Positions 53,457 through 58,666 of a DNA stretch of 58,666 bases are shown here, one piece after another. Position 1 is the first letter of the stretch; each line of letters opens with the position of its first letter. Source of the stretch: Gnomoniopsis sp. IMI 355080. Taxonomy: Eukaryota; Ascomycota; Sordariomycetes; Diaporthales; Gnomoniaceae. A model generated the notes under the pieces. That model made no database searches. It was not told where the DNA came from and worked only from the letters and a program-made list of their open reading frames with translations. The stretch is from the NCBI GenBank assembly GCA_027946555.1, contig JAPEVC010000219.1, positions 1 through 58,666 of the forward strand, written 5' to 3'. The position numbers and the translations under genes are program-made.

Positions 53457-56400
53457 ATGTCTTTTCGAGGAAACGCTTCTCGGTATGGCCATGTGCCTCC
53501 ACCACAATACTCTGTCGCTGGTCGAGGACAGAATCCCTACCCGCTACGCAGGTCGAGCTTCAACGAGGGCGATGATGCGAGTTCGAACCATACCAACCAG
53601 AGCCCGGATATGGCGAGGCATCCAGAGACCTTCTTAGGGAGCCCAACTGGCGCGACATCTGCCTATCCGCACCACTACCAGGGCCAACACCAGCAGGCGC
53701 CGCTGTCACCATCATCCTACAACCCGCAAGATTTTGCAAGACCGAGCTCCTCCACCTTGCCATACCATCCGGCTGCTCGGTACGCTTCGCCCACAGCACC
53801 CGTGCCAACAAGCTACACACCCCAGCCGTCCGGCTACGCTCATCCGACCTACGATCCGTCAGCCTATGCAGGAGTGTCACCGGTCCAACAACGTCCATAC
53901 AACCCATATGGACACGCCTATGGTTCTCCCGGAAGCCATCAGCCATCCGCTGGGTCGTACGCCCAGTCTGTCAACTCTCCGTACAGCCCGACGTATAGTC
54001 ACGATGTCGTGTCACCGCATACGCACGGATCCGCTAGCAACTCGCAGTATGCTCCCAGCTTGCCGAGTCCCCAATACCAGTCACATCCAACTCCCCCCGT
54101 GCCTTCTGCATCCTTCGAGACCACCTGGGCCGGCGGTCAGCACCAGCACCATCACCAGAACGGAACCACCTCTCCACAAGCAGCCTACGCGTCCCAGTCG
54201 CCCTATGCTCCTTCCCTCCAGATGCCTGTTGGTCCCAATTATTCTTCGTCAGATCCTAATGCTGTATTCTCAAGTAGCACCGTACGCGCCGATCCAACAC
54301 CGTCGCCTCCCGTATATCGCCCCGATTCTTCGTCGCCGGGCCTGGCAAGGCACCCGACAAACGCCCCCCTTCCAAGCCGACCGCCGGAGACGCCCACGCC
54401 GGGGGATCCAAACATGCTAGACTACATCTCGGCAGAGCAAGTCACACAAGATGACCTCATGGAAGGGATATTTGCCGACTTAGGGGGCGGTGGGGCAGGG
54501 TCAGGGTCACGTCCAGCGCCCATTAATGGGAACCTTTCTGGTGACGAGTTGGAAGCACTTCGCCGTTACGATTCGACAGCTTCGACAGCGCAGACTACTA
54601 CCCGTAGTAGTGGGGTAAGCCGGTTTACCTCGAACGCGTCGACGATTCACAGCCGGACCACCGAGGGTACTTTTCTCGCGGACGAAGAGGACGACAGCGA
54701 TGAAGAGGGCAAGCTTGGCGCAGAGATGTTGCGTAGGGATGAAATGCTGTTTGCGGGCCCGGGAGCCTTCTTTGCCCCTGGCCACCAACAAGCTTCTCGG
54801 CCTGCGCCTTTGGAGGAACAGCCAAGTGCGAGTGATAGCGATGGTCTTGGGATTGGGGTGGATCTTGGGGCCATTGGTGGCAGCTATGTCCCGAACTTGT
54901 CGTATGATAACAATGCAGCCAACTCTGCCTCTCCTCCAGGGAGATCGATGTCGCATCTCGACAGGCCTTTACCACCGCCGCCAACAGATCAAAATCCTCC
55001 CTATCCAGACGACGATAGCGACGACGGTGACTACTATGGCCTGCCAGTAAATGTGGACTACGGCGACACAGGTGGACTGCAGGCTCCGACCGCCCAACGT
55101 CGCAGCTTTGATGAGGGCGATGATCGTGCCAGCGGTAGTGATTCGCCGACCAAAGATGACCTTCCAGATCTTTTTTTTCACCCGGGACTATCTAACCGTC
55201 CGCTACCGGCCCTGCCACCAGGTTCCGATTCCAGCTCGATGCTATCAGTTCAGTCACCCAACCGGGGACCATATCAACATGGCTACTCGCTCAGTGCTGA
55301 TTCGAGGGCACACCGTGATGCCTTTGATCCTAATCAACCCCCTCTGACAGCTCAGCAACAGGTGGAGAGATCCATTTCATTATCAAGTCACACTACCACA
55401 CCCCCCATCCAACTACCCGGACGGTCGAGGACGGACGCGGCAGAAGAGCGCAAGAGGGCTCTCAGGCACCAGCACCAACAGCAGAGTAGTGGTTCTCAAT
55501 TAGGCACTCCGTTCGAGGGCTACGAGACTAGCACACCATCTCCCATGGCGTATGACCTGCCGACGCTGCCGACCGGACGCAAGAAGAAGTTCATTCCAGA
55601 GAAATTGTCTGCTGCCGACTTCCGACGTTGCTCGGCACCCTGGGCACTCAGCAATATTGCGGCATGGCTCCGGGAGATGGCAGAGGGCGAGCCTGACTTG
55701 AAGCGCAAGACTATCGAGGAGGGTCTTACCAAGCTGTTCACTACCAAAGTTCCTACGATGAACATTGCCGATGCAGAAGGGCTGGGTTTGATGGTGGCCG
55801 ATCGATTATACGAGGCCGGTATTCTTGTTGAGGACGAAGAGTGGGCCAAATTCGGTCTTGGATCAGTGTCGGGTGTGCTATGGCAGCTCACTGGTCACGG
55901 TTGCTATGCGCCCAAGGTACATGAAACCGAGATTGGTGGCAGGTGTTATTCTTATCACTGCACCAGGACCCTCAAAAAGGCCAACATTGACGAACTCTTG
56001 ACCGAGGAGTCGACAAACCATGTAGACTGGGCTAGCTTCTACAAACTCGACAAAGCCGCTCTGGAGGGGAAGCCGAAGAAGGAAATTGAACGACAGAATG
56101 TCCTCCACGAGATCGTCACAGGCGAAGAGGATTATATGGGTCAGCTAGATGTGGTCCGTGTTCTCTACCGAGATCAACTCAAGGCATGGGCACCACCCAT
56201 CATCCCGCCGGCAAGGATCAACGTTTTTGTGGACAAGGTCTTTGGCAAGATCGACGCGGTGCATCAAGTCAACAAGGAGTATCTGCTCGCTCAGCTGAAA
56301 TACCGCCAAAATGAACAGGGGCCGTGGATTGCCGGGTTCTCCGACATTCTCCGCGATTGGATTCGAAAAGCAGAGCATCCGTACATGGAGTTTTGTGCAG

Positions 56401-58666
56401 CTTTCCCCCTTGCGCAGTTGGCCATTCGCAAGGAAGCTCAGCGCAATGTATTGTTCTCTCAATTCCTGGAACACGTCCAACGTCACAAGCGATCACAACG
56501 ACTTGGTTGGGACACCTTTCTGAAGGCGCCTATTACGCGTCTGCAGCGATACAGTCTCCTTCTCGAATCGAGTTTGAAAAAGATGGTCCAAGACAGTGAG
56601 GAGAAGACAAATGGAGAAAAGGCACTCGAGGAGATCAGGGCCGTGACACACAAGTGTGATGAAGCTGTTGCTCGTAGTAAGAGCAAGGTGGATCTTCACA
56701 TTTTACAGTCCGCGCTGGTCCTTCGGCCTGGCTTCCAGTCAGTCCTCAATTTGGATCACTTGGGAAGACAGTTAAATCACCGAGGCGATCTCACGAGAAT
56801 GGGCTCAAAGGGTGTGCGCTGGGTGGATACACATGCCTTGCTGTTTGATCATTACTTCATCCTCGCGAAGGAGTACCCTGCTAAAGACGGCAAAGATAAG
56901 AAATATGACGTTTCGAAGGAGGTATGTGTTGTGTGTCTTGTACCCTCCAAGTCAAGCTCGCTAACCAATTGCAGCCAATTCCCATGCCCCTGCTCTTTTT
57001 GGAAAGTATGCGCGATGAACCCATGATGAAGCAGAAAGGCTTGACAGCCCTTCCTACTCGGACTGCTGCAATGGCAAGCACTTCCTCGGTCGGACTGACA
57101 AAGGTGCCCACGAACGGCGAACGGCCTGGTGTTGCGCACACAGACACTGGAGGCTCGCTCGGATCTATGACCAGCATTACGCGCATCAATACCGTGGGTT
57201 CGGGCGGTGAAGTGCTGTTCCCCTTCCGGGTAAAACATCTCGGCCACGAGGTGTACACGCTCTATGCGGCCTCTTCACAGGACCGCGAGACGTGGTGCAA
57301 CAAGATTATCGAAGCCAAGACCCAGCATGCACGGGCCCTCCACGCACAAAATGCAGAGCCTTTTAGGCTGCGCGTGCTTGCAGATGGCGCCTTCCAGTAC
57401 GATACTGTGTCTGCCATAGGGAAAACGCCCGGAGTGCCCATCAAAGGCACGCCTTTGGATCGGTCAATGCGCGAGATCGAGAAGATCTATGGCGCGGGTC
57501 GTGGACCGCCGGCAGTCTGCAGGGCGCAGGTAAATTGTGCCACGGCCTTTACGGCGTTTGGCAAGTCTTTGATTGCCATTGGAACGGATTACGGTGTCTT
57601 CATTTCGGAGGCATCGAATCCCCGAGGATGGACTAGGGTAAGTTGTCTTTTCTCCATGATCTGTCTCCCATCAGCTAACACATCTCAGTCCGTCCAACTC
57701 AGCCGGGTGACGCAAATTGCGGTGCTCGAGGAGTTTTCGGTTTGTCTCATCACCGCAGACAAGTCGTTGATAGCGTATTCCCTCGAGACCATTGCACCGA
57801 GTTCCAACTTCCCTGCTGCAGGGCACGATAATGCGCGCAAAGCCCCGCAGCGCCTCGCCAAAGACGTGACCTTCTTCGCCACGGCACGCATGAAGGAGCG
57901 CACTCTTATTTTCTACAAGCGCAAAGAAGGCATGCACACGACCTTCAAGGTCCTGGAGCCTGTTTTCCAACGGTCATCGGAAAAGCGACCCCGCATCTTT
58001 GGTGGTCGACGTGGTGGCGCTGGCTTGACGGAGTCTTTCCGCGACTTTGACGAGTTCTATCTCCCTACCGAGTGTTATAGCCTCAACATCTTCCAGACAT
58101 ACATTGCCGTCGCGACACAAAAGGGCTTCGAGATGCTCACACTTGACAAGAAGCAGACGATGAGTGTACCCAGTGGGCTGAATCAACCGGCCATCGCAAA
58201 CATTGCCAACCGTATCCGCGACCAACGCCCACTCGGCATGTTCAAGCTCAACGAGCAAGAGTTTATTCTTGCGTACGAAGACTGCGCCGTGTACGTGGAC
58301 AAGCACGGCGAGATTTCACGCACGCTCATCATGGAGTACTCGGGCAAGCAAAAGAAGGCTCGCGGGGCGACCATGTTTGGCAGCTATCTGGTGTTGTTCA
58401 ATGAGGACTATGTCGAGGTGCGCAACGCCGAGAACGGCAGGCTGAAGCAGATTGTGGCGGGGCGGGATGTGCGGTGCCTGGACCACGGCGTGCGGGGGCC
58501 TACGGGCGGCGGCGGTGTGGGCGCCGGGGCGGTTGTTCCGGGTATGGGTGGGCAGCAGCAGCAGCAGGACTCGAGGGGCACGGTGAAGATTAGCATGACG
58601 CATCCTGAGGTGGCGGGGACGCAGATTGTGATTGAGTTGCTGCTTAATGAGGGGCATGAGGGGGAT
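53457..58666 (+). CDS. rom2: Rho1 guanine-nucleotide exchange factor, Rom2-like (3' end outside the window)
   Basis: Exons 53457-56921, 56975-57637 and 57689 to beyond the window edge; 1702 codons are visible with no stop. Introns of 53 and 51 nt both have GCTAAC branch sites. The frame is open 45 codons upstream but starts there with TTG, so the ATG giving MSFRGNASRYGH is used. The first ~700 residues are Pro/Ser/Tyr/Gln-rich and probably disordered. A DEP domain follows at ~720-820 (RRCSAPWALSNIAAWLREM). The DH (RhoGEF) domain is at ~876-1071 (RQNVLHEIVTGEEDYMGQL, then APITRLQRYSLLLESSLKK). A PH domain spans from ~1098 across the first intron, and a CNH domain runs from ~1330 to the edge (CRAQVNCATAFTAFGKSLIAIGTDYGVF). 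This order matches Rom1/Rom2, which activate Rho1 at the plasma membrane in cell-wall integrity signalling. The last ~100-150 residues are presumably missing. Confidence 0.92.

Overview
The window is nuclear DNA of a filamentous ascomycete (Pezizomycotina, most likely a Sordariomycete). The signs are short GT-AG introns of about 50-120 nt with CTAAC/CTGAC-type branch sites, long intron-poor reading frames, a nuclear tRNA-Arg(ACG) with an intron just 3' of the anticodon, and lineage-typical families: mitochondrial methylisocitrate lyase, a NACHT-type NLR, F-box proteins, a fungal O-methyltransferase and a Rom2-type RhoGEF. I could not fix the genus. No CRISPR array, operon, rRNA or intact transposon is visible.

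Layout. 0.4-6.7 kb: mitochondrial 2-methylisocitrate lyase (+), an SDR oxidoreductase (-) and a glutamine-synthetase-fold ligase (+). 6.7-9.0 kb: a gene-free, microsatellite-rich stretch. 9.0-17.3 kb: a class I SAM methyltransferase (+), an unrecognised two-exon gene (+), and a divergent pair of an F-box protein (-) and a protein with two LPxEIR-type modules (+). 18.3-19.8 kb: an O-methyltransferase gene whose frame breaks once. 20.9 kb: tRNA-Arg. 21-26.5 kb: a gene-poor tract holding only a relic of a type-B carboxylesterase. 26.5-34.8 kb: conserved housekeeping genes, namely transaldolase, Ubc13-type E2 (-) and the SEA/GATOR2 subunit Sea3/WDR59 (+). 35.9-44.5 kb: accessory block with a NACHT NLR (-), a secreted alpha/beta-hydrolase without its expected nucleophile serine (-) and a three-exon F-box protein (+). 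45.4-50.5 kb: Tudor-SN (-) and Cu/Zn superoxide dismutase (-). 53.5 kb to the end: Rho1 GEF (DEP-DH-PH-CNH), running off the window.

The housekeeping genes serve propionate detoxification, the pentose phosphate pathway, K63 ubiquitin signalling, TORC1 regulation, RNA metabolism, superoxide removal and cell-wall integrity. They are interleaved with accessory genes and are not a pathway cluster. Nothing amounts to a clear new multi-gene system. The observations most worth following are a palindrome, TACCTAGGTA, found five times and only between genes (about 0.06 expected by chance); the nucleophile-less hydrolase next to the NLR; the frame break in the O-methyltransferase; and the esterase relic. 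Gene starts were placed at ATG codons; several long open frames begin upstream at non-ATG codons and were trimmed. Exon borders were set by reading splice sites and frame continuity by eye, without RNA evidence.
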